This document shows positions 1-10,187 of a stretch of DNA of 64,000 nt, in pieces. The stretch lies in assembly GCF_021729845.1 (NCBI RefSeq), contig NZ_CP063397.1:2370001-2434000 (forward strand), written 5' to 3'. The notes under the pieces were generated by a model. The model was given only the letters and a program-made list of their open reading frames with translations, was not told the DNA's origin and did no database searches. How positions within the stretch are numbered: position 1 is the stretch's first letter; each line of letters opens with the position of its first letter. This DNA is from Rhizobium sp. SL42. Its GTDB lineage: Bacteria; Pseudomonadota; Alphaproteobacteria; Rhizobiales; Rhizobiaceae. A program made the position numbers and the translations under genes.

Positions 1-520
1 CGCCCGTGCTCTCCCGTTTCAGCTCCGACCGGAGGAAGCTCGACCAGTCGCGCGCAGTGACGTCGGTCGCGGTCTTGTCGCCATCGACGGTGCTGCTATC
101 CCAAGCCGTTGTCTGCTTGCCTTTTTCAGCATCCGTGACCGTCAGCGTCCCGGCATCCAGCGCGGCCAGCATTTCTTTTGCTTTCAGCGCGCCGTCTCCG
201 GACTGTGACAGTTCCGTCAGCTTTGCTTTCAGGTTGTCCATGAACGTGGCGGTCTGGATGTCATCCGACGTTTTTGTCAGCGCGGAGAGCCCGTCGTCCT
301 CGCTTTCGGTGGCATTGAGTGCCTGCAAAAGCCCGGTGCTGTAGGTATCGTCCGTGCTGTCCTCGTCCTGACCGTAAGTCCGCATCAGGTTGGCAAGCGA
401 CGAACTGTAGTAGCCGTCGTTGCTGCCGCTTTCGCTTTCGCTGGCCTGCTGGGTTTCTTTCTGCACTTTCAGAAAGATCTGCGTGATCGTTTGGTTTGCG
501 GAACTGATTGATGAAACCAT
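1..520 (-). CDS. Hypothetical protein, Ser/Thr/Asp-rich, 3' end off the window
   Basis: An open reading frame on the minus strand starts at ATG 518-520 and runs off the left edge, giving about 173 residues. The translation begins MVSSISSANQTITQIFLKVQ and continues with many Ser, Asp, Thr and Glu residues and no Cys. There is no evident membrane segment or cleavable signal peptide. A weak GGGAG-type ribosome site lies about 10 bases upstream. The composition suggests a soluble acidic protein, possibly secreted or surface associated. I do not recognise a family. Plus-strand frames across the same DNA have odd Ser/Val-rich composition and look like antisense shadows. Confidence 0.55.
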   Translation of the reverse strand, partial: MVSSISSANQTITQIFLKVQKETQQASESESGSNDGYYSSSLANLMRTYGQDEDSTDDTYSTGLLQALNATESEDDGLSALTKTSDDIQTATFMDNLKAKLTELSQSGDGALKAKEMLAALDAGTLTVTDAEKGKQTTAWDSSTVDGDKTATDVTARDWSSFLRSELKRESTG

Positions 521-726
521 TTTGAATATAACGCTCCCGTTCTATTGCCCGGCAAAGCCTGCGCAGGGAAAAGATCGGCGCGGCCGAAAACGGCAGCCGA
601 TACCCCGTCTGGAAAGCCTGGCCCCAAGACTAGGGCGCAGGGCTTGTCCGGGGCTGTCGGGCAAGGAGGCCAGAGGCGGCAGGAGCGGAGGGAGAGGTCA
701 ACGGAGGGAAAGCCCGACCTCAGCTG

Positions 727-1512
727 TCAAAAGCCGAATATGCCCGTCACCGGAACGTGGTCGGATGGTTTTTCCCAGGCGCGGACATGTTTCTCGATCG
801 ATGTCGAGCGCAACCGGTCGGAGGCTTCCGGCGACAGCATCAGGTGATCGATGCGGATCCCGTTGTTCTTCTGCCAGGCACCGGCCTGATAGTCCCAGAA
901 GGAATAAAGCATGGCATCGTCGGTGGTCGCGCGAACTGCATCGATGAACCCGAGATTTTCCAGACGGCGGAACGCCGCGCGGGTCTGCGGCAGGAAGAGG
1001 GCATCATTTTCCCATTGCTTCGGATCGCGGCAGTCGAACGGTTCCGGAATGACATTGTAGTCGCCGGCCAGGATCAACGGTTCTTCAAGCGCCATGCGGT
1101 CGTGGGCAAACGCCTCCAGCCGGGCCATCCAACGCAGCTTGTAGGGATATTTGACCGGGTCATCGGACGGGTTGCCGTTCGGCAGATAGAGCGAGCAGAT
1201 ACGCAGTACGCCGCCTGCGACCGAAAACACGCCTTCGATGAAACGGGCCTGTTCATCCGTGTCGTCGCCCGGCAGGCCGCGATTGACCTCGTCCGGCTTC
1301 ATCTTTGACAGGAGCGCCACGCCGTTGAAGCCCTTCTGGCCATGCGTCTCGACATGGTAGCCGAGCGCTTCGATCTCAAGCCGCGGAAAACCCTCGTCCA
1401 CCGACTTTATCTCCTGCAGGCAGACGATGTCGGGTTGCGAGTCCTGAAGCCACTGGCACAGGCTTTCGATGCGTGCCTTGACGCCGTTGATGTTCCAGGT
1501 CGCTATTTTCAT
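727..1512 (-). CDS. xthA: Exodeoxyribonuclease III
   Basis: Exonuclease III / AP endonuclease of the EEP superfamily, acting in base excision repair of abasic and 3'-blocked DNA ends. The 261-residue protein starts MKIATWNINGVKAR, the usual N-terminus. It carries LQEIK with the metal-binding Glu, LAGDYNVIPEPFD with the catalytic Asp/Asn pair, RIDHLMLS, and a terminal SDHVPV with the catalytic His. Two ATG codons are adjacent (1515 and 1512); I chose the second to match the family. The gene ends 5 bases from an intergenic stretch and follows the erpA-like gene on the same strand after a 7-base gap, so the two are probably co-transcribed. Confidence 0.95.
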   Translation of the reverse strand: MKIATWNINGVKARIESLCQWLQDSQPDIVCLQEIKSVDEGFPRLEIEALGYHVETHGQKGFNGVALLSKMKPDEVNRGLPGDDTDEQARFIEGVFSVAGGVLRICSLYLPNGNPSDDPVKYPYKLRWMARLEAFAHDRMALEEPLILAGDYNVIPEPFDCRDPKQWENDALFLPQTRAAFRRLENLGFIDAVRATTDDAMLYSFWDYQAGAWQKNNGIRIDHLMLSPEASDRLRSTSIEKHVRAWEKPSDHVPVTGIFGF

Positions 1513-1519
1513 CATTCAC

Positions 1520-1852
1520 TCACACGGAGAAGCTGGTGCCGCAGCCGCAGCTGGCAACCGCATTCGGGTTCTTGATCTGGAAGGACTGGCCGAGAAGATT
1601 GTCGACGAAGTCGATCTCGGAGCCGGCCATGTAGATCAGCGAGACCGGATCGATCAGCACGGTCGCGCCATCGCGGGTAATCACGATGTCATCGTCCTGC
1701 TGGTGGTTGTCGAGGTCGAATTTGTAGGAGAAGCCGGAACAGCCGCCGCCCTCGACGGCGACGCGCAAGGCGTTCTTGTCGGTATCGGCGGCCACAATCG
1801 CAGCGATTCGTTTCGCGGCGGCTTGGGAAAGTGTCACGTTCTGCGTCGTCAT
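1520..1852 (-). CDS. erpA: Iron-sulfur cluster insertion protein, ErpA/A-type carrier
   Basis: A-type Fe-S carrier of the HesB/IscA/ErpA family that delivers clusters to apo-enzymes. The 110-residue protein has the three conserved cysteines: GGGCSGF near residue 38 and the CGCG pair near the C-terminus. The ATG at 1850-1852 is preceded by GGAGG at ideal spacing, so I reject longer frames that extend about 33 codons further upstream. It sits directly before xthA in the same direction and diverges from dgt across about 210 bases. ErpA and IscA cannot be separated with certainty by eye; the position next to dgt and xthA in rhizobia fits erpA. Confidence 0.9.
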   Translation of the reverse strand: MTTQNVTLSQAAAKRIAAIVAADTDKNALRVAVEGGGCSGFSYKFDLDNHQQDDDIVITRDGATVLIDPVSLIYMAGSEIDFVDNLLGQSFQIKNPNAVASCGCGTSFSV

Positions 1853-2061
1853 GTTGCCTCCTGACGGGTTCAAGGCCCGTGGAAAACCTGGAATATCGGC
1901 AAGGATCAGCCCCTTGTCGGGAAATGTCACGAAATGCCGCAAGCTTCGCATCGGCTAGAGCTGCATGATAGACCTTGATCGAGGCCAACAGCCTTGCGGC
2001 TTCGTCCGCTATAGGTATGAAGGCTGAGGTAGCGCGTCAATGGGGAGCGGACAGCAGGCGA

Positions 2062-3279
2062 ATGACGATTGACAAATCTGCACTGGGTTTCGGGTCTGGC
2101 GACCGGGCGGTTTACGCGAGCAATCCGTGGAAAAGCCGTGGACGTCTCTTTCCCGAAGACGGCAGCCTGACGCGCTCGGATTTCCAGCGCGACCGCGACC
2201 GCATCGTGCACACGACGGCGTTTCGCCGCCTGAAGCACAAGACCCAGGTTTTCATCGGACCCGATGGCGATCACTACCGAACCCGGCTGACCCATACGAT
2301 CGAGGTGGCGCAGATCGGCCGAGCGCTGGCGCGTGCGCTCAAGCTCGACGAAGATCTTGCCGAAGGCGTGGCGCTCGTCCACGATTTTGGCCACACGCCG
2401 TTCGGCCATACGGGCGAGGATGCCCTGCACGAGGTGCTGAAGCCCTATGGTGGTTTCGACCACAATGCGCAGTCGCTGCGCATTGTCACCAAGCTGGAAC
2501 GTCGTTACGCCGATTTCGACGGCTTGAACCTCACCTGGGAAGCGCTGGAAGGTCTCGTCAAGCACAACGGCCCTCTGTTGACCAGAAGCGGCGAGGGCAC
2601 GCGTGGACCGGTTCCGCAGCCGATCCTCGACTATTGCGAGATCCACGATCTGGAACTGGCAAGCTATGCCGGTCTTGAGGCGCAGGTGTCGGCGATTGCC
2701 GACGATATTGCTTACAATACCCATGATATCGACGACGGCCTGCGTTCCGGCTACCTCACCTTCGCCATGCTGGAGGAGGTGCCCTTCCTGGCCGGCCTGA
2801 TGAAGGAGGTGCGCGATCGCTATCCGCATCTCGACGATGACCGTTTTACCCACGAAATCATGCGGCGCCAGATCACCCGCATGGTCGAGGACGTGATCGG
2901 GGTGGCGCAGGACCGACTGGGCAAGGTGCAGCCGCAAAGCGTCGAGGATGTGCGGGCAGCGTCGATGACCATCGCTACCTTCTCCGATGCCATGGCCGAG
3001 ACCGACAAGCAGATCAAGAAGCTGCTGTTCAGCCGTATCTACCGGCATCCGGACATCATGCGCATTCGTGCAGCGGCCGCCGAGATCGTCACCGATCTGT
3101 TCAATGCGTACATGGCCGATCCGACGCTGATGAAGAGCCACTACTGGGTCAATCATATTTCCGGCCTCAACGACGGCGCCAAGGCCCGCCATGTCGGCGA
3201 CTATCTGGCCGGCATGACCGATACCTATGCGGTGCGCGTTCACCGTGAGCTGTTTGACCAGACTCCCGAATTGCGATAG
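2062..3279 (+). CDS. dgt: Deoxyguanosinetriphosphate triphosphohydrolase-like protein
   Basis: HD-domain dNTP triphosphohydrolase that releases tripolyphosphate from deoxynucleotides and helps control dNTP pools. The 405-residue protein has [10 protein letters not shown], the histidine of [10 protein letters not shown], the HD pair in [15 protein letters not shown], and the late HD-fold aspartate in [14 protein letters not shown]. The start [10 protein letters not shown] is the usual N-terminus of the short dGTPase-like group and replaces an upstream in-frame codon at 1975. It lies 60 bases before argS in the same direction, a common rhizobial arrangement that suggests shared transcription. 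Confidence 0.93.
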   Translation: MTIDKSALGFGSGDRAVYASNPWKSRGRLFPEDGSLTRSDFQRDRDRIVHTTAFRRLKHKTQVFIGPDGDHYRTRLTHTIEVAQIGRALARALKLDEDLAEGVALVHDFGHTPFGHTGEDALHEVLKPYGGFDHNAQSLRIVTKLERRYADFDGLNLTWEALEGLVKHNGPLLTRSGEGTRGPVPQPILDYCEIHDLELASYAGLEAQVSAIADDIAYNTHDIDDGLRSGYLTFAMLEEVPFLAGLMKEVRDRYPHLDDDRFTHEIMRRQITRMVEDVIGVAQDRLGKVQPQSVEDVRAASMTIATFSDAMAETDKQIKKLLFSRIYRHPDIMRIRAAAAEIVTDLFNAYMADPTLMKSHYWVNHISGLNDGAKARHVGDYLAGMTDTYAVRVHRELFDQTPELR

Positions 3280-3339
3280 GCAGCGCTCAAATTTCATTGA
3301 GAGACACAGCCGCAACGGGCGTGTGTGCAGGTAGAAGTC

Positions 3340-5100
3340 ATGAACCTATTCGCCGATTTCGAAACCAGAATTAAGGCCGCGCTGGAGCAGATTGACAGCA
3401 TTCGCGAGAAGCGCGAAAGCCTCGATTTCAGCCGAATCGTCGTCGAGCCGCCGCGTGATCCCAGCCATGGCGATGCGGCGACCAACGCCGCGATGGTGCT
3501 CGCCAAGGGCCTTGGAACGAACCCGCGTGCGCTGGCTGACATCATCGGTGAAAAGCTGAAGCAGGATCCGGATATCGCAGAGGTTGGCGTCGCGGGGCCG
3601 GGCTTCATCAATATTCGCCTGTCGACCGAGTACTGGCAGCGCCTGCTGGCGACCATTATCGCCGAGGGCACCGATTTCGGCCGCTCGACACTTGGTCAGG
3701 ACCGCAAGGTCAATGTTGAGTATGTGTCGGCCAATCCGACCGGCCCGATGCATGTCGGCCATTGCCGTGGCGCCGTGGTCGGTGACGCGTTGGCCAACCT
3801 GCTCGCCTTTGCCGGCTATGACGTGACCAAGGAATATTACATCAACGATGCCGGGGCGCAGATCGATGTGCTGGCACGGTCGGTATTCCTGCGCTACCGC
3901 GAAGCGCTGGGTGAAAAGATCGGCGAGATCCCGGCGGGTCTCTATCCGGGCGACTATCTCGTGCCCGTCGGCCAGGCGCTGGCCGCGGAGTTTGGCGTCA
4001 AGCTGCACCAGATGCCGGAAGAGGACTGGATGGCGATCGTCAAGGAGCGCGCCATCGATGCGATGATGGCGATGATCCGTGCCGATCTTGCCCAGCTCAA
4101 CGTGCATCACGACGTGTTCTTCTCCGAGCGCTCGCTGCATGCCAATGGTGCAGCCCGGATCCGTACCGCGATCAATGACCTGACCTTCAAGGGCCACGTC
4201 TATCGCGGCGCCCTGCCGCCGCCGAAGGGCCAGTTGCCGGAAGACTGGGAAGACCGTGAGCAGACGCTTTTCCGCTCCACCGAGGTCGGTGACGATATCG
4301 ACCGTCCGCTGGTCAAGTCGGACGGCTCTTATACTTATTTTGCCGCCGACGTTGCCTATTTGAAGGACAAGTTCGACCGCGGTTTCTCCGAGATGATCTA
4401 TGTGCTCGGCGCCGACCACGGCGGTTACGTCAAGCGGCTGGAGGCGGTCAACCGTGCGGTCTCGGAAGGCAAGAGCAAGCTGACCGTGTTGTTGTGCCAG
4501 CTGGTCAAGCTGTTCCGCGACGGCGAGCCGGTGAAGATGTCCAAGCGTTCGGGCGATTTTGTCACGCTACGCGAAGTGGTCGAGGAAGTCGGACGCGATT
4601 CCGTGCGTTTCATGATGCTCTACAGAAAGAGCTCCGAGCCGCTCGATTTCGACTTTGCCAAGGTGACGGAACAGTCGAAGGACAATCCGGTATTCTACGT
4701 GCAATACGCTCACGCGCGTTGCATGTCGGTCTTCCGTCAGGCGAAGGAAGCCTTCCCGGATCTGGATATTGCCAGCCTCGATCTGCCTGCCGCCGTCTCT
4801 GGACGTATCGCTGATCCGACCGAGCTGCAATTGATTGGAAAAATGGCCGAATACCCGAGAATTGTGGAGGCAGCGGCACAGTCGCAGGAACCGCATCGGC
4901 TTGCATTTTACCTATATGATCTGGCAAGCTCCTTCCATGCTCATTGGAATAAGGGCAAGGATTCTCCCGAATTACGCTTTGTTAACGATAAACATAGAGA
5001 ATTAACCATCGCCAGGCTTGGGCTGGTGCATGCTGTCGCCTCCGTGTTGAAGTCGGGACTGGCCATTACTGGCACCGAAGCTCCGCTAGAAATGCGATAG
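3340..5100 (+). CDS. argS: Arginine--tRNA ligase
   Basis: Class I aminoacyl-tRNA synthetase that charges tRNA-Arg. The 586-residue protein has an N-terminal Add-1 domain, the HIGH-like motif in [20 protein letters not shown], the KMSKS-like loop [10 protein letters not shown], and a C-terminal DALR anticodon-binding domain ending near MR. ATG 3340 gives [15 protein letters not shown], the normal start; an in-frame GTG lies 15 bases upstream. It is followed after 66 bases by a SPOR-domain protein gene, the usual alphaproteobacterial order argS-SPOR-nagZ-scpAB. Confidence 0.97.
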   Translation: MNLFADFETRIKAALEQIDSIREKRESLDFSRIVVEPPRDPSHGDAATNAAMVLAKGLGTNPRALADIIGEKLKQDPDIAEVGVAGPGFINIRLSTEYWQRLLATIIAEGTDFGRSTLGQDRKVNVEYVSANPTGPMHVGHCRGAVVGDALANLLAFAGYDVTKEYYINDAGAQIDVLARSVFLRYREALGEKIGEIPAGLYPGDYLVPVGQALAAEFGVKLHQMPEEDWMAIVKERAIDAMMAMIRADLAQLNVHHDVFFSERSLHANGAARIRTAINDLTFKGHVYRGALPPPKGQLPEDWEDREQTLFRSTEVGDDIDRPLVKSDGSYTYFAADVAYLKDKFDRGFSEMIYVLGADHGGYVKRLEAVNRAVSEGKSKLTVLLCQLVKLFRDGEPVKMSKRSGDFVTLREVVEEVGRDSVRFMMLYRKSSEPLDFDFAKVTEQSKDNPVFYVQYAHARCMSVFRQAKEAFPDLDIASLDLPAAVSGRIADPTELQLIGKMAEYPRIVEAAAQSQEPHRLAFYLYDLASSFHAHWNKGKDSPELRFVNDKHRELTIARLGLVHAVASVLKSGLAITGTEAPLEMR

Positions 5101-5166
5101 TATTGTCACCATTTCCCCGCATTGCACTGGCAAGCGTATTGTCGCGTGAATGAGTGGAAATAGGTA

Positions 5167-8157
5167 ATGGTACAGAAGCAGGCCGCAAACAGCATACGAT
5201 CGCAGAGCGACAGCTTCGCGGATGATGATCCGTTGGCGGAGCTTGCCCGCATTGTCGGTTTCGACCAGCCGTTGAAGCGGGAGCCGGTTATGTCGCTTCC
5301 GCAGGTGCCGGTGTCGGCGGAGTCCGATTTCAATCTCGAAGATGAACTGCTCCGCGAGTTCTCGGTCTATGGGGCGCCTGCGTCGCATCAGGTCGAGGAT
5401 GACCGGTTCTACGAGGCGCCGGAGCCTGTTGCGCCACGTTTCGAGCCTGCGCCGCAGTCCTATGAGGCGCCACGCGCCGAGCCGGATTTCGCCAATGACG
5501 GCGCGTTCGAGAGTGTCTCGCTTGATGTCGAGCCGGAGGTGTCCTTCGGTGTGGCCGGTGATGCCTCCCGTGACGAGCCATCGTTTGCCCTGGATCTGGC
5601 TGACGAGCTTGAGATGGCGGTGGCCGAGGTCGAGGCGCCGCCCGCGCCGCAGCGTGTCGAGAAAGTGCCGCGCCTGCGTCTTCCATTGGCCAATTTTGCG
5701 CCGGCGCCACGCGTGGAGCCGGTCTTGCAGCCCGCCGCGGCTCCGCAGGCTGTCTCGGTTCCGGTTTCCTCCGTTGTTGCCCCGGATGTCGTCGAGCCTG
5801 CATCCGTGCGCCAGGCGACCGTTCAGGTTTCCTTTGATAAACCGGCTTTCGATTGGTCTGCCGTGGCGGTCGAGCCTGCGGTGGAGGCCGAAGACGTTGT
5901 CGTGCCTGAGCTCGGCGATTTTTCCTTCGATTTCTCCGAGCAGTCTGATGATGCCGTGCCGGTTTCCGGTGCTGCGGGCCGTAGCCTTGGTCAGGGCGAG
6001 CCGGATTTCGGCTTCAGTTTTTCCGATGACATGATTCGCGGCCCGGTCGACAAGATTGAACCGGTCGCGCCTCCGGTAGTGGCGCCGGCTGCTGCCGCGC
6101 CGGCAGAAATTGCGCCGGTTGCAGCGTCTCAGGCATTGCAGCGTCCGCCGCTGGGCGCTGACGAGGAGTTCGATCCCTTCGCTGATCATGACTTCGACCT
6201 GCAGTTGGACGAGCTCGACCTGGATCTGTCGGAAATCGAGCCGGTTGCCGAGGGGCCTGTCGCAGCGGCCCAGGTCGCACCGATCGCATCCGCCCAGGCT
6301 TTCGTGTCGGCGGTGAATGTCACGTCGGCCAGGGTCGAGCCATCGGCGCCTGCGGTCACAGTGAGTGCGCCAGTTGTGCGCAGCGTGCCGCAGCCTGATG
6401 TGAGTTTCGCGCCGGCTGTACCGTCGCAACCGCAATACCAGCCGCAGCCGGCCATGTCCGATGCCGTCCGGCCCGAGCCTGTTCGATTTGAACCTGTGCG
6501 ATTTGAACCGGTCCGGTCTGAGCCTGTCCCGGCCAAGCCGTTGCCTGCTGAACCGGCTGCCCGCGCAGTGCCGGAATACGAGGACAGCGTTGGCTTCGAT
6601 CCAGCCGAGATAGCCGAGCAGGACGAGCAGATCGAAAGCTTCTCCGGCATGGACGTGCCGGAAGTGCCGATGGCTGAAGCGCGCCCACAGGCAGCACCTC
6701 AGGCCGACTACGATTTCGATATCGATTCCGAACTGGCCACGTTGTTCAACGAACCGGTGGCCAGCCCGCCGCCCGCGACCCCGCTGCCCAGTGCCGGTCG
6801 CGTCGCCGTGGAAACACCGGTCAAGCCAGCGGCTGCACAGCCGCCGCTGGATGAGTTCGAGGCCTTCGAACGTGCTCTCGAGGAAGACTTCCGCACCTCG
6901 CTGAATTCGACGCAGACCTTTGAACGTGAAACGCGCGGCCATATCACCATTGCCGGAGAGGCCCAGGGGTTCCGCCGGATCAAGCCCTATCTGATGGCGG
7001 GAACCGCCGCGGTAGTCCTGCTGCTCGGTGCCGGCGGCCTCTATGCATGGCTCGGCACCGGCTCCGTCGGCACATTGACGAGCGGCGAGCCGCAGGTGAT
7101 TGCAGCCGACAAGGATCCGGTGAAGATCGTGCCGGAAAATCCGGGTGGCAAATCCGTGCCCAACCAGGATAAGGCTGTCTATGACCGCGTTGCCGGCAAT
7201 GGGGTTGAAGATCCCAAGCAGACCAGCCTGATTTCGTCTGAAGAAGAGCCGATGGACGTGGTTCAGCGGACCCTTATTCCGGAAAACCTGCCGATGGAAA
7301 ACGAGGGCCAGGATGGCGCGATTGCCACCCCGGTCGGCGAGACGGAAGATCCGCGTCTGCTGCCGGATGGCCAGCCTGCGGAAACCGCTGCTGCGGCCGA
7401 GGATCCCGGTACCATCACGCCGCGCAAGGTCCGCACGATGATCGTTCGTCCGGACGGCACGCTGGTTGCCCAGGACGTTCCGGAAGTGGCGACCCAGGCC
7501 CAGAGTGCCGCCGCACCGCAGGCCGGCCAGCAGCCGGCAACCCCGGTTCTGGCCGCACCAAGCCAGCCGTCCACCAACACGACGGATGTCGTCAAGCCGA
7601 TCGAGACCAGCGTCGTTCCGCCGGTCGCAACGTCGACTGCCTCTGCGCCGGTTGAGACGGCGGCTGTCGCGCCTGTCGAGACGCCGGCAGCCGAAATGAC
7701 CGGTACGCCCGATCCCAAGGCACCGATTCCGACAAGCCGCCCGGCCCAGCAGCCCGTCAATGTCGTCAGCACCGTGACGGATCAGGGCAATGTGCGCCCG
7801 GCACCTGCTCCCGCCGCAACCGAGACGCAGACCGCGCCGACGGAAACCGCAGCCGTTGCACCTGCCACGCCGACGCCACCGGCTGCAACGGCACCGGCGG
7901 CTCCGGCAGCGTCCGGAAGCTATGCCATCCAGATCGCTTCGCTGCCGTCTGAAGCCGATGCGCAGAAGAGCTACCGCAACCTGTCCGGCAAGTTTGCCAG
8001 CGTGCTCGGTGGTCAGCCGTTCGAGATCCGCAAGGCCGACATTCCTGGCAAGGGCACGTTCTACCGGGTTCGCGTCGGCGCAGGCAGCAAGGCCGAAGCC
8101 GTGGCGCTGTGCGAAAAATATCGCGCGGCCGGCGGCAGTTGCCTGGTCTCGAAATGA
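5167..8157 (+). CDS. SPOR domain-containing envelope protein
   Basis: A 996-residue single-pass inner membrane protein. Residues 1 to about 600 form a long acidic, Pro/Ala/Glu-rich, low-complexity cytoplasmic region. A hydrophobic segment follows (YLMAGTAAVVLLLGAGGLYA, near residue 608), then a Pro/Ala/Thr-rich periplasmic linker. The C-terminal SPOR domain begins SYAIQIASLPSEADAQKSY and ends with GGSCLVSK. SPOR domains bind denuded glycan strands at division septa, so a role in cell division or pole-associated envelope work is likely. The gene sits between argS and nagZ and is followed by a strong terminator. The long disordered N-terminus is typical of rhizobial members. Confidence 0.9.
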   Translation: MVQKQAANSIRSQSDSFADDDPLAELARIVGFDQPLKREPVMSLPQVPVSAESDFNLEDELLREFSVYGAPASHQVEDDRFYEAPEPVAPRFEPAPQSYEAPRAEPDFANDGAFESVSLDVEPEVSFGVAGDASRDEPSFALDLADELEMAVAEVEAPPAPQRVEKVPRLRLPLANFAPAPRVEPVLQPAAAPQAVSVPVSSVVAPDVVEPASVRQATVQVSFDKPAFDWSAVAVEPAVEAEDVVVPELGDFSFDFSEQSDDAVPVSGAAGRSLGQGEPDFGFSFSDDMIRGPVDKIEPVAPPVVAPAAAAPAEIAPVAASQALQRPPLGADEEFDPFADHDFDLQLDELDLDLSEIEPVAEGPVAAAQVAPIASAQAFVSAVNVTSARVEPSAPAVTVSAPVVRSVPQPDVSFAPAVPSQPQYQPQPAMSDAVRPEPVRFEPVRFEPVRSEPVPAKPLPAEPAARAVPEYEDSVGFDPAEIAEQDEQIESFSGMDVPEVPMAEARPQAAPQADYDFDIDSELATLFNEPVASPPPATPLPSAGRVAVETPVKPAAAQPPLDEFEAFERALEEDFRTSLNSTQTFERETRGHITIAGEAQGFRRIKPYLMAGTAAVVLLLGAGGLYAWLGTGSVGTLTSGEPQVIAADKDPVKIVPENPGGKSVPNQDKAVYDRVAGNGVEDPKQTSLISSEEEPMDVVQRTLIPENLPMENEGQDGAIATPVGETEDPRLLPDGQPAETAAAAEDPGTITPRKVRTMIVRPDGTLVAQDVPEVATQAQSAAAPQAGQQPATPVLAAPSQPSTNTTDVVKPIETSVVPPVATSTASAPVETAAVAPVETPAAEMTGTPDPKAPIPTSRPAQQPVNVVSTVTDQGNVRPAPAPAATETQTAPTETAAVAPATPTPPAATAPAAPAASGSYAIQIASLPSEADAQKSYRNLSGKFASVLGGQPFEIRKADIPGKGTFYRVRVGAGSKAEAVALCEKYRAAGGSCLVSK

Positions 8158-8187
8158 TCATGACAGCTTCGATTGGATAATTCAGGG

Positions 8188-8216
8188 GGCGGGACCGAAG
8201 GTTCCGCCTCTTTTTC
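8188..8216 (+). terminator. Rho-independent terminator after the SPOR gene
   Basis: A nine-pair stem GGCGGGACC / GGTTCCGCC with a three-base loop (GAA) is followed directly by TCTTTTT. It lies 31 bases after the SPOR gene stop and separates the argS-SPOR unit from nagZ. Confidence 0.85.
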
Positions 8217-8285
8217 TGTGTATGAGGCCCGTCCTCGCACGATCCCCCGCTTCGGCTTTCCTCCCTCCAGAACTATGATTCAGCC

Positions 8286-9311
8286 ATGAACCAGACACGC
8301 ACCCCATCAAAATCCATGATCCTCGGATGCCTCGGCCAACGCCTGACGGCGGATGAAAAGGCATTCTATCGCGACGAGCAACCCTGGGGCTTCATCCTGT
8401 TCGGCCGCAATATTGGCGAGGCGGGACAGATCCGGGACCTTGTCGCGGAAATGCGCGAGACGGTTGGCGGGCGCAACGCGCCGGTTCTGATCGACCAGGA
8501 AGGCGGCCGTGTGCAGCGCATTCGCGATCCGATCGCGCCACGCTACCCGTCCGGCGCCATGATCGGCGAATTGTACCGTGTCGATGCGGAAAAGGGCCTT
8601 CGCGCCGCCTGGCTGCTGTCGCGTCTTCACGCTTTCGACCTTTACCGTCTCGGCATCAATGTCGATTGCCTGCCGGTTCTTGATGTACCGGTCGAGGGTG
8701 CCAGCAACGTGATCGGCGACCGCGCCTATGCGACTGATCCGCAGATCGTTGCCGCCATCGGGCAAGCGGCGGCCGATGGCCTGAAGGCCGGTGGCGTTCT
8801 GCCGGTGATGAAACATATTCCGGGCCATGGCCGCGGCATGGCCGACAGCCATCATGATCTACCGGTGGTCACGGTCCCGCGTGCCGACCTGGAAGCGCAT
8901 GATTTCCTGCCATTCAAGGCGTTGCGCAACGAGTTGATGGCCATGAGCTGCCATGTGGTATATTCCGATATCGATCCGGAGCATCCGGCATCGACGTCGC
9001 GGATCGTCACCGACGAGATCATTCGCGGGTCTATCGGGTTTGAAGGGCTGCTGATGTCGGACGATATTTCGATGAACGCCCTGAAGGGTACGATCGGCGA
9101 GCGGGCTGAACGCATTGCTGGCGTGCTCGACGTCATCCTGCATTGCCATGGCCATATGGACGAAATGCAGGCGGTTGCCGCTGCAGCGTCCGAGCTGTCG
9201 GGTGCCGCGCGGGCAAGAGCCGATGCCGTCGAGGCGGCCTTCACACTGCCGGATGACAGCGACGAGCAGGCCTTGCGCGACGAGTTCGCATCGCTTTTGG
9301 CGGTTGCTTGA
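8286..9311 (+). CDS. nagZ: Beta-N-acetylhexosaminidase (NagZ, GH3)
   Basis: Glycoside hydrolase family 3 enzyme that removes N-acetylglucosamine from anhydromuropeptides during cell wall recycling in the cytoplasm. The 341-residue protein shows LIDQEGGRVQRI, the KHIPGHGRG motif with the Lys-His pair, the catalytic loop DSHHDLP, and the nucleophile Asp in LMSDDISMNAL. Its TGA stop shares one base with the ATG of scpA, so nagZ and scpA are translationally coupled. This nagZ-scpA-scpB order is widely conserved in alphaproteobacteria. Confidence 0.95.
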   Translation: MNQTRTPSKSMILGCLGQRLTADEKAFYRDEQPWGFILFGRNIGEAGQIRDLVAEMRETVGGRNAPVLIDQEGGRVQRIRDPIAPRYPSGAMIGELYRVDAEKGLRAAWLLSRLHAFDLYRLGINVDCLPVLDVPVEGASNVIGDRAYATDPQIVAAIGQAAADGLKAGGVLPVMKHIPGHGRGMADSHHDLPVVTVPRADLEAHDFLPFKALRNELMAMSCHVVYSDIDPEHPASTSRIVTDEIIRGSIGFEGLLMSDDISMNALKGTIGERAERIAGVLDVILHCHGHMDEMQAVAAAASELSGAARARADAVEAAFTLPDDSDEQALRDEFASLLAVA

Positions 9312-10180
9312 TGGTGCGCGGCCCGGTCCTCCCGACGATCGTCAATCGTCCGTCGAACGCCGAGACCCCGGCGCCGATGCCGATGGACAGTCTATGGCAG
9401 GACAATGCCGAGGACCGTGCTGTTACCGATCCTGCCCTTCTGATCGATGTTGCGGGCTTCGAAGGACCGCTCGACCTGCTGCTGTTTCTGGCGCGTAATC
9501 AGAAGGTCGACCTGTCGCGGATTTCCGTGCTGGCGCTGGCCGAGCAATATCTGCAGTTTGTCGAAAGCGCCCGACGTATCCGCCTTGAACTGGCGGCCGA
9601 CTACCTCGTTATGGCGGCCTGGCTCGCCTATCTGAAGTCACGGCTGCTGATCCCGCAGCAGGCCAAGGACGACGGACCCTCGGGCGAAGAAATGGCCGCG
9701 ACTCTGGCCTTCCGGCTGAAGCGGCTGGAGGCGATGCGTGATGCAGCCACGCGCCTGATCAACCGCAATCGGCTGGGACGTGACGTGTTCGCCCGCGGCG
9801 CGCCGGAACATGTGCCGCGCCGGACGGAGAGTGCCTATGAGGCCACGCTGTATGACCTTCTGACAGCCTACGCATCCCTGCGCCAGCGTCAGGCCGTTAC
9901 GCAGGTGACGATCGAGCGCCGCAAGGTGTGGTCGCTCGTCGATGCGCGCGGCATGCTGACACGCATGATCGGCGAGATCGACGACTGGACGGCCCTGGAA
10001 CACTATCTGCTGCGCTATCTGCCAAGCGAGGAAGAGCGCGTGACGGCTATAGCCAGTTCGTTTGCCGCCTCGCTGGAGCTGGTGCGCGAAGGACGGCTGG
10101 AGATCCGCCAGGAAGGCGCATTTCAGCCGATCTTCATGCGCAGTGGACCCAAGGCCCAAGCCCTGAAATCGGTGGAATGA
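9311..10180 (+). CDS. scpA: Segregation and condensation protein A
   Basis: Kleisin subunit that bridges SMC heads together with ScpB for chromosome condensation and segregation. The protein contains the kleisin signature FEGPLDLLLFLARNQKVDLS, followed by ALAEQYLQFVE and LAADYLVMAAWLAYLKSRLL. The ATG at 9311 overlaps the nagZ stop by one base and gives 289 residues. A later ATG (MDSLWQD, about 25 residues in) could also be the true start because the intervening segment is poorly conserved. scpB follows after 7 bases. Confidence 0.93.
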   Translation: MVRGPVLPTIVNRPSNAETPAPMPMDSLWQDNAEDRAVTDPALLIDVAGFEGPLDLLLFLARNQKVDLSRISVLALAEQYLQFVESARRIRLELAADYLVMAAWLAYLKSRLLIPQQAKDDGPSGEEMAATLAFRLKRLEAMRDAATRLINRNRLGRDVFARGAPEHVPRRTESAYEATLYDLLTAYASLRQRQAVTQVTIERRKVWSLVDARGMLTRMIGEIDDWTALEHYLLRYLPSEEERVTAIASSFAASLELVREGRLEIRQEGAFQPIFMRSGPKAQALKSVE

Positions 10181-10187
10181 GGCGTGC

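Noticed and set aside
1927..3315. Minus-strand frame of 462 codons over dgt
   Set aside because: Antisense of the HD-domain gene, no recognisable motif.
5086..6942. Minus-strand frame of 618 codons across the SPOR gene
   Set aside because: Arg/Gly/His-rich translation without domains, opposite to a well supported protein with a membrane segment and SPOR domain.
5200..7000. Repeats of Pro/Glu/Val codons in the SPOR gene as a possible tandem repeat array
   Set aside because: They are low-complexity coding sequence, not regular units; no CRISPR-like spacing was seen here or anywhere in the window.
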